A program made the position numbers and the translations under genes. The notes under the pieces were generated by a model, which had not been told where the DNA came from, searched no databases, and was given only the letters and a program-made list of their open reading frames with translations. Shown piece after piece: positions 51,064 through 59,070 of a DNA stretch of 64,000 bases (its first letter is position 1; the number at the start of each line of letters is the position of its first letter). Where the stretch lies: the NCBI GenBank assembly GCA_036389485.1, contig DASVPR010000018.1, positions 124,001 through 188,000 on the forward strand, given 5' to 3'. This DNA comes from CADCVT01 sp036389485. GTDB taxonomy: Bacteria > Actinomycetota > Thermoleophilia > Solirubrobacterales > Solirubrobacteraceae.

Positions 51064-51558
51064 CTAGCCGCGCGGGCCCGCCAGCACGACCGACGTCTCG
51101 ACCTGCCGCTCCGGGATCGTCCAGTACGCCTTCAGCAGCCGGGCCGTCTCCCCGCGCGGCACGCGCTCGAACCCGTGGCCCTCGTAGAAGCGGATCGCCC
51201 ACTCGGCGGCGGTCCACGTCCCGACGAGCAGCGGGGCGTCGCCGCCGGAAGCGACGAGCCGCCGGAGGAGCGCGCTGCCGATCCCGCGCCCCTGCGCGTG
51301 CGGCGCGACGTACGCGTGGCGGATCAGCACGACGTCGCGCACGGGCTGGATCCCCATGACGCCGAGCAGCTCCCCGCCGTCCGCGTAGCCCCAGAACGCG
51401 ACGCCCGCCGCGATCTCCTCGTCGAGCTCCTCGCGCGGCATGTACGGCTCGCGCCAGCGGTCGGCGGGGATGACGCCGCGGTACGCCTCCGCCGCCGCGT
51501 TGACGATGCCGAGGATCGCGTCGCGCTCGTCGTCGCGGCACGCGCGGATCGCGCCCAC
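51064..51558 (-). CDS. GNAT-family N-acetyltransferase
   Basis: 164 residues from the GTG at 51556-51558. Acetyl-CoA-binding motif in AYVAPHAQGRGIGSALLRRLVASG (Q/RxxGxG/A), WAIRFYEGHGFERVPRG at the C-terminal side. The frame continues far upstream, where it is the antiparallel shadow of the P450; the GTG two bases after the P450 stop was chosen. Substrate unknown. Confidence 0.83.
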   Translation of the reverse strand: MGAIRACRDDERDAILGIVNAAAEAYRGVIPADRWREPYMPREELDEEIAAGVAFWGYADGGELLGVMGIQPVRDVVLIRHAYVAPHAQGRGIGSALLRRLVASGGDAPLLVGTWTAAEWAIRFYEGHGFERVPRGETARLLKAYWTIPERQVETSVVLAGPRG

Positions 51559-51560
51559 GG

Positions 51561-52859
51561 TCAGTGGCGGGCGGCGAGCACGGCCGGCGTGCCGTGGCGC
51601 GGGACGACCGTGACGGGACGGCGCTCGTACGGCTCCGGCCCGGTCGTCGCGGGACGCAGGTCGGCGTGCTCGAGGACCGTGCGCAGGACGCGGCGCATCT
51701 CGAACTGCGCGAACGCGGCGCCGAGGCAGCGGCGCATCCCGCCGCCGAACGGGATCCAGGAGTAGGTGGACGGGCGCGCGTCGCCGAGGAACCGCTCGGG
51801 CCGGAACGCGAGCGGGTCCGGGAACACGTCCTCCCGCCGGTGGATCAGGTGGACGGCGGCGAACACGGCGGTGCCGGCGTCGATCGTGCGGCCGTCCTTC
51901 GTCTCCAGCGGCTCGCCGAGCCGGCGCCCGACGTCGTGGACCGTGGGCCGGATGCGCAGCGTCTCCTCGACGACGGCGTCGAGGTAGTCGTCGCCCTCGG
52001 GGAGCGACGCCTCGAGCTTCGCCAGCACCTCCGGGTTGCGGAAGAGCGCGTCGAACGCCCACGCCAGCGCGGTCGCCGTCGTCTCGTGGCCGGCGAGCAG
52101 CAGCGTGACGAGCTGGTCGCGCAGCTCGTCCTCGTCGAGCGGCGAGCCGTCCTCGTCGCGCGCCTGCACGAGCATGGAGAGGACGTCGTCGCGCGCGTCG
52201 AGATCGGGCGCCTTCTGGCGGTCGCGGATCTCGTCGTAGAGCACGTCGTCCATCCGCCGGACCGCGCGGTGGAAGGGCGTACGGCGCACGCCGGCCGCCT
52301 CGGCGAGCAGGACCGCGACCTGCGTGCTCGCGCGCGTCGTGCGCACGAGGACGTCGTCGATGCGGCGGCGCAGCTCGTCCTCCCGCGCGCCGGCGTGCGT
52401 GCCGAAGACGGCGCGCAGGATCACGTCGCGGGTGATCGACTGCATGCGCGGCATCAGCGCGAACGGCTTGCCGACCGGCCAGCGCTCGATGTCGCGCAGC
52501 GTGATCTCGTCCATCAGCGCGCCGTAGCGGCGCATCCGCTCGCCGTGGAACGGCGGCAGCATCAGCCGGCGCCGGCGCAGGTGCTCCGCGCCCTCCTGCA
52601 GCAGGACCGACCGCGGCCCGAGCACGGGCTGGAGCGTGATCCGCCGCCCCGACGGCAGCCCGTTCACCTTGTCGCGCGTCCACACCGCCTTGACGAGGTC
52701 GGGGTCGGCCAGGAACACCATCGGCTCGGTGCCCGGCATGCGGACGGTGAAGGCGTCGCCGTAGCGCGCGTGGCAGCGGTCGAGGAACCCGGTCGGGCGC
52801 CGGAAGAACCCGACGACCTGCAGCGGCGAGGGAAGGCGCGGTCCGGGCGGGAGCGGCAC
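51561..52859 (-). CDS. cytochrome P450
   Basis: 432 residues from the GTG at 52857-52859. Proline-rich N-terminus (PLPPGPRLPSPLQ), I-helix oxygen-activation motif AGHETTATALAWA, the ExxR pair in EETLRIRPTVH, and the heme-binding loop FGGGMRRCLGAAFAQFEM with the axial cysteine. The soluble bacterial P450 would need ferredoxin and reductase, which are not in the window. TAGAGT lies 7 bases upstream. Reaction unknown; lipid or terpene hydroxylation is possible. Confidence 0.93.
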   Translation of the reverse strand: MPLPPGPRLPSPLQVVGFFRRPTGFLDRCHARYGDAFTVRMPGTEPMVFLADPDLVKAVWTRDKVNGLPSGRRITLQPVLGPRSVLLQEGAEHLRRRRLMLPPFHGERMRRYGALMDEITLRDIERWPVGKPFALMPRMQSITRDVILRAVFGTHAGAREDELRRRIDDVLVRTTRASTQVAVLLAEAAGVRRTPFHRAVRRMDDVLYDEIRDRQKAPDLDARDDVLSMLVQARDEDGSPLDEDELRDQLVTLLLAGHETTATALAWAFDALFRNPEVLAKLEASLPEGDDYLDAVVEETLRIRPTVHDVGRRLGEPLETKDGRTIDAGTAVFAAVHLIHRREDVFPDPLAFRPERFLGDARPSTYSWIPFGGGMRRCLGAAFAQFEMRRVLRTVLEHADLRPATTGPEPYERRPVTVVPRHGTPAVLAARH

Positions 52860-52866
52860 GCGCCGG

Positions 52867-52872
52867 ACTCTA
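52867..52872 (-). promoter_or_regulatory. -10 element before P450 gene
   Basis: Minus-strand TAGAGT ends 7 bases before the GTG at 52859, inside the short gap after the membrane protein stop. Confidence 0.42.
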
Positions 52873-52875
52873 TGG

Positions 52876-53820
52876 CTATGGCGCCGCGTCCATCTGTGAC
52901 ACCGCGCGGCGCACCGGGTCGCACGCGGCGTTGTCGAGCGGACCGCTCTCCGGGTCGTCCTCGACGGCGACGAGGGCGCTGCACGCCGCGAGGACGGCCG
53001 AGAGCTGCTTGGCGAGGTCCGCCCGTGCCTCGGGGGCCGAAGGCGGATCGGCCGGCTCCTCCTCCTTCTCCTTCTCTCCCTTGCCCTCGCAGATGTTCGC
53101 GGCCCGCCCGAGCTCCGTGTCCGTGGCCCCCGCCTTGCGGGCCTCCCCGCACGCCTTTGCCTCCGCGATCGGGTCCGTGCGGTCGCTCGAGACCTTGTCC
53201 GTCGCGGCTGCGAAGAGGATGAGCCCGGTGATGACGAGGAAGTAGAGGCCGATCGCGCCGACGCCGCCCACCGCCTTGGACGCGCGGCGGCGTACCACGA
53301 CGACCTGGCCGCGCGCGAGGGCCTGCTCGATCTCCGTCTTGACCTCGTCGGCGAGCGCCGTCCGGCGCGCGCGCTCCTGCTCGTCGACGCTGCGGGACGC
53401 CGCCGCCCGCAGGCTCCGCTCGCGCTCCTGCAGGCCGACGAGCGACGTGTAGCCGAAGCGCTCCGCCGCCGCGGTGAAGACCGGGCGGACCGCCTTGCGC
53501 TCGCCTCCCCCGAGCTCCTCGTTGCCCTCGAGGTCGGGACTCACGAAGACCGGCCGCGCAACGCGCATCAGCCGCACGGCGACCCCGATCGCCGCGAGTG
53601 CCGCGACACCCAGCGCCACGCACGCCGCGATCGCCCAACCCTCGCTGTCGTCCGCGGGGAACAGGTCGCCGATCTCGCTGAGGCCGACGGCCGTGGTCCC
53701 CAGCGACGCGATTCCCGCGAGCGTCTTGCCGAACAGGTCGACGCGGCTGCGCAGCGCGTCGGCGATGTCGCGGAAGTCGGTCGCGGTCCGGCCGCCCGAA
53801 GGCGGGGGCGTCTCGGCCAT
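52876..53820 (-). CDS. membrane protein of unknown function, paired with coiled-coil protein
   Basis: 314 residues from the ATG at 53818-53820. After a short N-terminus (ATDFRDIADALRSRVDLFG) comes a hydrophobic helix hairpin (about 38-85), a charged soluble segment (about 95-195, GLQERERSLRAAASRS), a third transmembrane helix (about 207-228), then an acidic tail with several cysteines (ACGEARKAGATDTELG, ANICEGKG, PLDNAACDPVRRAVS). No family is recognised. The ATG shares one base with the stop of the preceding gene. Together they look like a two-component membrane module. Confidence 0.7.
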   Translation of the reverse strand: MAETPPPSGGRTATDFRDIADALRSRVDLFGKTLAGIASLGTTAVGLSEIGDLFPADDSEGWAIAACVALGVAALAAIGVAVRLMRVARPVFVSPDLEGNEELGGGERKAVRPVFTAAAERFGYTSLVGLQERERSLRAAASRSVDEQERARRTALADEVKTEIEQALARGQVVVVRRRASKAVGGVGAIGLYFLVITGLILFAAATDKVSSDRTDPIAEAKACGEARKAGATDTELGRAANICEGKGEKEKEEEPADPPSAPEARADLAKQLSAVLAACSALVAVEDDPESGPLDNAACDPVRRAVSQMDAAP

Positions 53821-54419
53821 CAGGACGCCACCTCCTCCTGCTCGGGCAGGCGGGGAAGGCGCCTGCACCGCTGGCGGAGGCTCAGCGTCATCTCGGCGAG
53901 CACGTCGAGCTCCTCCTTGAACGACTCGGCCACAGCGTCCGGGTGCGCGACGCCCGCGACCTTCATGTGCGCGGTCTCCACGGTGTTGCCGGCGGACCTG
54001 ACGAGCTGGTCCGGCGTTCGTCGCCTGGGCGTCCGCTCGCGATGCGCCTGACCGTCCTTCTTCTCCTCCGCGTCCTTCGTCCTCGTCTCCGGCTCGTCCT
54101 TCGCCCTCGTGTCAGCCTCCTTGGGCTTCTCTTCCTCGTCGTCGTCCTCGGCCCGACGGGACAGGAGGTGAGCACGCAGGGCGAGCGCCTCGGCCTCGCG
54201 CTCGAGGTCGCGGGCCAGCTCCGCCGAGACGGCGCCTCCACGCACCTCGTCGAGGGCCTGTGCCGCTTCGGCGAACTTCTTCGAGGCGTCGGTGAGGTTC
54301 GTCCTGATCCTCTGCCACTCGTCGCGGGGCAGAGGCTGCGGTTCGACCGTCGGCGCGTCCTTGGACACGAGATCCGAGAGCCACTCGACGAGTCCCTTCA
54401 CCTGGGTCCGGACGGACAC
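53820..54419 (-). CDS. charged coiled-coil protein
   Basis: 199 residues from the GTG at 54417-54419. N-terminal helical part (EWQRIRTNLTDASKKFAEAA), a central Lys/Glu/Asp-rich stretch (about 85-130, EEEKPKEADTRAKDEPETRTKDAEEKK) and a C-terminal helical part (SFKEELDVLAEMTLSLRQRC). No domain recognised. Soluble and cytoplasmic by appearance; its TGA shares a base with the downstream membrane gene, so the pair is coupled. A TAGAGT -10-like site lies 6 bases before the GTG. Divergent from the small gene at 54483. Confidence 0.7.
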   Translation of the reverse strand: MSVRTQVKGLVEWLSDLVSKDAPTVEPQPLPRDEWQRIRTNLTDASKKFAEAAQALDEVRGGAVSAELARDLEREAEALALRAHLLSRRAEDDDEEEKPKEADTRAKDEPETRTKDAEEKKDGQAHRERTPRRRTPDQLVRSAGNTVETAHMKVAGVAHPDAVAESFKEELDVLAEMTLSLRQRCRRLPRLPEQEEVAS

Positions 54420-54425
54420 GCGCGC

Positions 54426-54431
54426 ACTCTA
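54426..54431 (-). promoter_or_regulatory. -10 element before coiled-coil / membrane pair
   Basis: Minus-strand TAGAGT ends 6 bases before the GTG at 54419. Confidence 0.42.
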
Positions 54432-54469
54432 CGGGCTGGAGCCGAGCGGCCGGGGAATCTTCGTCAGGC

Positions 54470-54475
54470 TAGGCT
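54470..54475 (+). promoter_or_regulatory. -10 element before wHTH-like gene
   Basis: TAGGCT ends 7 bases before the ATG at 54483. Confidence 0.42.
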
Positions 54476-54482
54476 CCGCTCG

Positions 54483-54833
54483 ATGCGCCAGACGGCGGAG
54501 CACGCGCCGCACAACGCGCTGCGCGACGCCGACGAGGTCGCGCTCTTCTACGACCGCTGCAGCGACCTCATGCGCGAGCTGCTCGACGCGCTGGCGCAGG
54601 CGCCCGACCGCCCGCGCTCGTTCCCCGACGTCGAGGACGCGATCGGCTGGCCGCGGCGACGGATCACCTCCGTGCTCGGCGGCGTCTGGCGGCTGCGGAC
54701 GTTCGAGTTCGGCGGGCGGCGCCCGTACCGCTTCCTCGACGCCCGGGGCTCACCCTCCGGCCGGTGGGAGATCTGGATGGACGCCGAGCAGGCGCGAGCC
54801 GTCCGCTCCGCCGCCCGCGTCGAGCGCGGCTGA
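54483..54833 (+). CDS. small protein with possible winged-helix domain
   Basis: 116 residues. An N-terminal helical part (ADEVALFYDRCSDLMRELLDAL) is followed by DVEDAIGWPRRRITSVLGGVWRL, which has the spacing of a helix-turn-helix, and then beta-rich YRFLDARGSPSGRWEIWMD. A winged-helix DNA-binding role is possible but not proven. ATG at 54483 with TAGGCT 7 bases upstream. Independent unit; the M24 peptidase converges on it. Confidence 0.62.
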   Translation: MRQTAEHAPHNALRDADEVALFYDRCSDLMRELLDALAQAPDRPRSFPDVEDAIGWPRRRITSVLGGVWRLRTFEFGGRRPYRFLDARGSPSGRWEIWMDAEQARAVRSAARVERG

Positions 54834-54899
54834 TCCGCCGGCGAGGACCTCCTCGCGGCTGTAGCGCCCGACCGCGTCGAACCAGCGACTCCGGCGGCG

Positions 54900-56036
54900 T
54901 CACAGCTCGTACGGGTACTGCGTGAGCGTCTCGCAGCCGTCGTCGGCGATGAGGAGGAGGTCCTCGAGCCGGACGCCGCCGATCCCCTCGAGCGCCTCGA
55001 TCCCGGGCTCGACGGCGATGACGTCGCCGGCGACGAGCGTGTCCTGGCCGGACAGGCCGAGGCTCGGCGGCTCGTGGAGCTCCAGTCCGACGCCGTGGCC
55101 GAGGCCGAAGTAGAAGCCGGTGCTGAGGCGCTCGCCGGCCTTGCGCGTGCGCTGCGTCGGGTGGCCCGCGCGCTCGACGACGTCCGCCGCCACGTCGTAC
55201 AGCTCGCGGCCGGTGACGCCGGGGCGGGCGGTCGCGCGCACCTGCTCGATCGCGTCGCGCACGACCCGTGCCAGCTCCGCCACCTCGCCGGTGATCTCGC
55301 CGTTGACGAACGTCCGCGTCATGTCCGCCCAGCAGCCGCTCGTCTCGTCGCACGGCCACAGGTCGATCTCGATCGGGAGGCCGGCGGGCAGCGGGCCCGA
55401 ACCGGGGTCGTGCCCGCCGCCGGACAGCGCGGAGACGACCATGATGTCCGGCGGCGCGGGCGCGCCGTGCTCGGCGCACGCGGAGCGGACCGCGGCGCGC
55501 ACGCGCTCGGCGGTGACCGGCCCCTCGCCGTCGTGCAGCCGTCCGTCGCGCCGCTCGGCGCCGCGGATCAGCCGCTCGCCGGCCGCCATGCCGGCCTCGG
55601 CCGCGCGCTGCGCGCGCCGGATGCCCTCGAGCTCCGCCGGCGACTTCACCCGGCGCCGCGCCTCGATCGCCGGCGTGTCGACCGTCAGCGCGATCCCCGC
55701 GGCCCGCACCCGGTCGGCGACGACGACCGGCAGGTCGGGCGGGACCACCGCCTCCTCGACGCCCCACGCGCGCAGCGCCCTGACGACGACCTCCAGCTCG
55801 GCCTCCTCCCGCGGCACGCCCTCCGCGAGCAGGTCGAAGAGGCCGAGGTCCTCGACGAACACGAGCTCCGCCTGCGGAAGCGCGTCCGCGATCCGCGCCG
55901 CCTCCAGCGTGTTCGTGAGCACCATGGTCTCGCCGTCGCGCGCGACGAGCAGGAACGGGTCGATGACGACCAGAGGCACCTCGTGCCGCAGGGCCGGGTA
56001 CCGGATCGTGTCGCCGTAGAGCAGGATCGCCGCCAT
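54900..56036 (-). CDS. Xaa-Pro dipeptidase / aminopeptidase (M24B)
   Basis: 378 residues. Creatinase-like N-terminal domain (1-150), then pita-bread fold (about 155-378) with the dinuclear metal ligands Asp (EIDLWPCDE), Asp (CWADMTRTF), His (LGHGVGLELHEPP), Glu (AVEPGIEAL) and Glu (VRLEDLLLI). All five ligands are visible, so it should be active on X-Pro peptides. The ATG at 56034-56036 has TAGGCT 7 bases upstream. Diverges from the F420 enzyme gene. Confidence 0.92.
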   Translation of the reverse strand: MAAILLYGDTIRYPALRHEVPLVVIDPFLLVARDGETMVLTNTLEAARIADALPQAELVFVEDLGLFDLLAEGVPREEAELEVVVRALRAWGVEEAVVPPDLPVVVADRVRAAGIALTVDTPAIEARRRVKSPAELEGIRRAQRAAEAGMAAGERLIRGAERRDGRLHDGEGPVTAERVRAAVRSACAEHGAPAPPDIMVVSALSGGGHDPGSGPLPAGLPIEIDLWPCDETSGCWADMTRTFVNGEITGEVAELARVVRDAIEQVRATARPGVTGRELYDVAADVVERAGHPTQRTRKAGERLSTGFYFGLGHGVGLELHEPPSLGLSGQDTLVAGDVIAVEPGIEALEGIGGVRLEDLLLIADDGCETLTQYPYEL

Positions 56037-56043
56037 CGCGCGG

Positions 56044-56049
56044 AGCCTA
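56044..56049 (-). promoter_or_regulatory. -10 element before M24 peptidase gene
   Basis: Minus-strand TAGGCT ends 7 bases before the ATG at 56036. Confidence 0.42.
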
Positions 56050-56086
56050 CGACTGCCGCTGACCGCGCGCGGGCAGGATCCCGAGC

Positions 56087-56542
56087 ATGACGCCCCTCGA
56101 AGGTGAGTACGAGCCGAGCCCGTACGGGTGGGTCCGCGAGCAGGTCGAGGAGTACGAGGCCTCCGGCGGCCGGCGGGCGAACACGCTGCGCGACACCGGC
56201 CTGCCGATCGTCATCGTGACCACCCGCGGGAACAAGACCGGCAAGCTGCGCAAGACGCCGCTGATGCGCGTCGAGCACGACGGCGAGTACGCGCTGGTGG
56301 CCTCGAAGGGCGGGGCCCCGCAGCACCCGGTCTGGTACCACAACCTCGAGGCCGATCCCGAGGCGGTGACGATCCAGGACGGGCCCGAGCCCTTCGACGT
56401 GACCGTCCGCCAGGTGACGGGCGACGAGCGGGCCACGTGGTGGGAGCGGGCGGTGGCGGCGTTCCCGCCGTATGCGGACTACCAGGAGAAGACCGAGCGG
56501 GAGATCCCGGTGTTCGTGGCTACGCGGCGCGACGGGGGATGA
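56087..56542 (+). CDS. deazaflavin (F420)-dependent nitroreductase family protein
   Basis: 151 residues of the Ddn/DUF385 split-barrel family. N-terminal PYGWVREQVEEYEASGG, the characteristic PIVIVTTRGNKTGKLRKTPLMRVEHDGEYALVASKGGAP with the F420-binding residues, HPVWYHNLEADPEAVTI and WWERAVAAFPPYADYQEKTEREIPVFV at the end. Ddn-like enzymes use reduced F420 to reduce nitroimidazoles or quinones; the physiological substrate is unknown. It suggests the organism makes F420. Overlaps the end of the minus-strand FAD gene. Confidence 0.92.
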   Translation: MTPLEGEYEPSPYGWVREQVEEYEASGGRRANTLRDTGLPIVIVTTRGNKTGKLRKTPLMRVEHDGEYALVASKGGAPQHPVWYHNLEADPEAVTIQDGPEPFDVTVRQVTGDERATWWERAVAAFPPYADYQEKTEREIPVFVATRRDGG

Positions 56543-57734
56543 GGAGCCGCGCGACGAGCCGGGGGTCATAGAGGCGCAGCGCCGAGCGCTCGCGTGAGAG
56601 GACCTCGCCGATCCCGCGGGCGAGGATCGGGTCGCGTGTCGCGCGGCGGAAGACGTACCGCTCGACCGGCGTGGTCCGCCGGCCGGTGGAGAAGTCGGCG
56701 ATCTGGAGGTGGTGGGGGCCCAGGCGCCACGCGAACCGGCGCCGGTAGCGCGTGAGCGCGGCGTCGAGAGCGCGGGCGTCGCCGAGCGCGCAGCTCGTCT
56801 CGTCGACGAGCCACGCCGCGCTCTGGAACGCGAACGTCAGGCCGACGCCGAACAGCGGGTCGGTCGCGAGCGCGGCGTCGCCGGTGAACGCGATCCCGGG
56901 CGCGGCCGCCGGCCGCATCACGTTCGGCATCTCGAGCTTCCCGAGGATCTTCGAGACGCGTTCGGCCTGCCGCAGACCGGGCCCGTCGGGCAGCTCGGCG
57001 AGCCTCCGCAGGTACGCGCCCTCGACGTCCGCGCGCACCTCGTCGAGCCGCGCGCGGTGGAACGCGGCGACGAGCACGGTCACGTCGTCTTCGTTCGGGA
57101 ACTGCGCGGCGCCGTCCGGGTCGAGGATCCAGATGCGGAACGCGTCGCTCGCCGGCCGGAGCCCGCGCCAGTACGCGAAGTAGAAGAACCGGTTGTGCGG
57201 CCGGACGCGGCCGGGCACGCGCGCGAGCCGCGCCAGCGTCGAGTCGCGCCCGTCGGCGGCGACGGTCAGCCCCGCCCGGATCGCGAGGCGCCGGTGCCCG
57301 CGGTCCTCGACCTCGACGCCGGCGACCCGCCCGCGCTCAGAGACCACGGACCTCGCGGTCCAGCCGGCGAGCAGCTCGACGCCGGGCGTCCCGGCCGCGA
57401 GCGAGCGCAGCATCGGGTCCAGCGTCCGGCGCGTCACGCCCCAGCCCTGGATGGCGTCGTCGGGCAGGTCGAACCACCCGCCGTACGGCGTCCAGAAGTC
57501 CGCGCGGGTGCGCACCGCGCCGCGCTCGCGCAGGAGCGGCGCGAGCCCGAGCCGCTCGATCGTCGCGGTCGCCGACGGCAGGATCGCGTGCGTGCAGACG
57601 ACCTTGTACGCCGCCGGATCCGGCCTGCGCTCGATCAGCGCCACGCGCGCTCCCTCCTGTGCGAACAGCCGCGCGGCCGCGCATCCCGCGACGCTCGCGC
57701 CCACCACCGCGACGTCGAACTCGCGGCGCTCCAC
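56520..57734 (-). CDS. FAD-dependent oxidoreductase (geranylgeranyl reductase-like)
   Basis: 404 residues from the GTG at 57732-57734. N-terminal Rossmann loop VAVVGASVAGCAAARLFAQEG, then ALIERR; the second FAD motif TVAADGRDSTLARLA and the PHBH-like GIAFTGDAALATDPLFGVGLTFAFQSAAWLV. This pattern fits geranylgeranyl reductases, halogenases and aromatic hydroxylases. It lies at the end of the caa3 operon, 5 bases after the DUF2867 gene. Substrate unknown; a role in membrane quinone or lipid modification is a guess from context. Confidence 0.87.
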   Translation of the reverse strand: MERREFDVAVVGASVAGCAAARLFAQEGARVALIERRPDPAAYKVVCTHAILPSATATIERLGLAPLLRERGAVRTRADFWTPYGGWFDLPDDAIQGWGVTRRTLDPMLRSLAAGTPGVELLAGWTARSVVSERGRVAGVEVEDRGHRRLAIRAGLTVAADGRDSTLARLARVPGRVRPHNRFFYFAYWRGLRPASDAFRIWILDPDGAAQFPNEDDVTVLVAAFHRARLDEVRADVEGAYLRRLAELPDGPGLRQAERVSKILGKLEMPNVMRPAAAPGIAFTGDAALATDPLFGVGLTFAFQSAAWLVDETSCALGDARALDAALTRYRRRFAWRLGPHHLQIADFSTGRRTTPVERYVFRRATRDPILARGIGEVLSRERSALRLYDPRLVARLLIPRRAA

Positions 57735-57739
57735 GGCGG

Positions 57740-58327
57740 CTACGCGCGCGCGGCGAGCGCCTCCCACTCCCGCTCGCCGTCCTGGAGCAGCGCCGGGTAG
57801 ACGAGCAGGTGCCGGAAGGGCCGGATCGCGGCCATGTACGCCTGGCCGCGCAGCCCGTTCGGCTTGACGAGCACCGCCATCTGCGCGCTGTACCGCCCGT
57901 CGGCGCCGGGCACCCAGCCGAGGTGCACCACGCCGTGCATCGTCTCGTTCGCGACCTCGGCCGCGAACTCGTCCTGCAGCAGGTAGAGCGGCGTGAACGG
58001 GAGCGCAGGGAGCTCGGGCCCGCGCGGCGCCGCCCGCAGGTCCGCCGGCATCCGGTCGCGCAGCGTCGGCACGCGCGCGCCCACGCCGCTTCCCTCGTCG
58101 TCCCAGCCGAGCAGCTGCCCGACCTTCCACCGGACCGCGAACAACGTCCGCACGACGGCGGACGAGCTCCGCGCCGGGTCGAACCTGGACAGCAGCTCGA
58201 CGGCCCGCGGGAGGTCGTCCGGCCCGCCCTTCCCCGGCATCCGCCAGACGTCCTCGAGCCTGAAGTCCCGGGCGATCTGGTGGATCCGCCAAGGCCGGGA
58301 GGTGTGCTCGCTGTTCGGCAGCCTCAT
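57740..58327 (-). CDS. DUF2867-family protein
   Basis: 195 residues. Sequence blocks WRIHQIARDFRLEDVWRMPGKG, WKVGQLLGWDDEGSG, and HGVVHLGWVPGADGRYSAQMAVLVKPNGLRGQAYMAAIRPFRHLLVYPALL match the DUF2867 layout of actinobacteria, a lipid-pocket-like (START/SRPBCC-type) fold by appearance. ATG at 58325-58327. It sits between the small cox-operon ORF and the FAD oxidoreductase, with a gap of 12 bases. Function unknown. Confidence 0.82.
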   Translation of the reverse strand: MRLPNSEHTSRPWRIHQIARDFRLEDVWRMPGKGGPDDLPRAVELLSRFDPARSSSAVVRTLFAVRWKVGQLLGWDDEGSGVGARVPTLRDRMPADLRAAPRGPELPALPFTPLYLLQDEFAAEVANETMHGVVHLGWVPGADGRYSAQMAVLVKPNGLRGQAYMAAIRPFRHLLVYPALLQDGEREWEALAARA

Positions 58328-58339
58328 GCCGGGACGATC

Positions 58340-58459
58340 TCAGAAGACCGCGCGCAGCAACAGGGTCACGCCGGTGATGACGAGGATCGCCGTGCCCACG
58401 ATGAGGAGCCACCCGAAGGCGGCCGACTCGGAGCGGAGCGGGTTGCCCGGGAGCCTCAG
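58340..58459 (-). CDS. 39-residue membrane protein with CTG start, oxidase operon
   Basis: Short frame reading RLPGNPLRSESAAFGWLLIV...LLLRAVF with one transmembrane helix (about 15-36). The only start candidate in the right place is CTG at 58457-58459, which overlaps the coxC TGA by 4 bases (CTGA), the same geometry as the ATGA/GTGA junctions elsewhere. It may be a small oxidase subunit comparable to CtaF. The CTG assignment is an inference; no ATG or GTG is present upstream in frame. Confidence 0.55.
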   Translation of the reverse strand: MRLPGNPLRSESAAFGWLLIVGTAILVITGVTLLLRAVF

Positions 58460-59070
58460 AGGAGGTAGACGGACGAGTACACGAGGATCCACATCACGTC
58501 GACGAAGTGCCAGTAGATCCCCGGCACCTCGACCCCGCGGTGCTCGTCCGGCGTGAAGTGGCCGCGGAAGGCGCGGATGGTCGCGAACAGCAGCAGCGTC
58601 AGGCCGATGAAGACGTGCGCGCCGTGCAGCCCCGTCAACCCGTAGAAGACGCTGCCCTGCGCGAGCACCGACGGCGTCAGCCCCTCCTGCGTCAGGTTGA
58701 CGTACTCGTTGATCTGCACGAAGAGGAACGTCGAGCCGAGCAGCAGCGTCAGCAGCAGGCCCGACTTCAGGTGCGCGCGGTTGCCGTGCTTGGCGCCCTC
58801 GAGCGCCCAGTGCATCGTCAGCGACGACGACACGAGGATCGCGGTGTTGACGCCCGCGACGACCTTCGGCAGCTCGAAGTCCTCGACCGGGAACCAGTCC
58901 GACCCCGCCACGACCCTGATGAAGAAGTAGGCCGTGAAGAAGGCCCCGAAGACCATGATCTCCGAGATGATGAAAAGCAGCATCCCGAGGAGCTGGGGCT
59001 CGACTCGGGAGGAGGAGTTGGCCGGGGGAGGCCCGTGGTGGTCGTGGTGGGGGAGGGCGGCGGCTTCCAT
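58456..59070 (-). CDS. coxC: cytochrome c oxidase subunit III
   Basis: 204 residues, five transmembrane helices. His-rich N-terminus (ALPHHDHHGPPP), then LLGMLLFIISEIMVFGAFFTAYFFIRV, ILVSSSLTMHWAL, GSVFYGLTGLHGAHVFIGL and the C-terminal HFVDVMWILVYSSVYLL, all standard for subunit III of heme-copper oxidases. ATG at 59068-59070 shares a base with the stop of the universal-stress gene (TGATG). It stabilises subunit I and the proton-loading path. Confidence 0.95.
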   Translation of the reverse strand: MEAAALPHHDHHGPPPANSSSRVEPQLLGMLLFIISEIMVFGAFFTAYFFIRVVAGSDWFPVEDFELPKVVAGVNTAILVSSSLTMHWALEGAKHGNRAHLKSGLLLTLLLGSTFLFVQINEYVNLTQEGLTPSVLAQGSVFYGLTGLHGAHVFIGLTLLLFATIRAFRGHFTPDEHRGVEVPGIYWHFVDVMWILVYSSVYLL

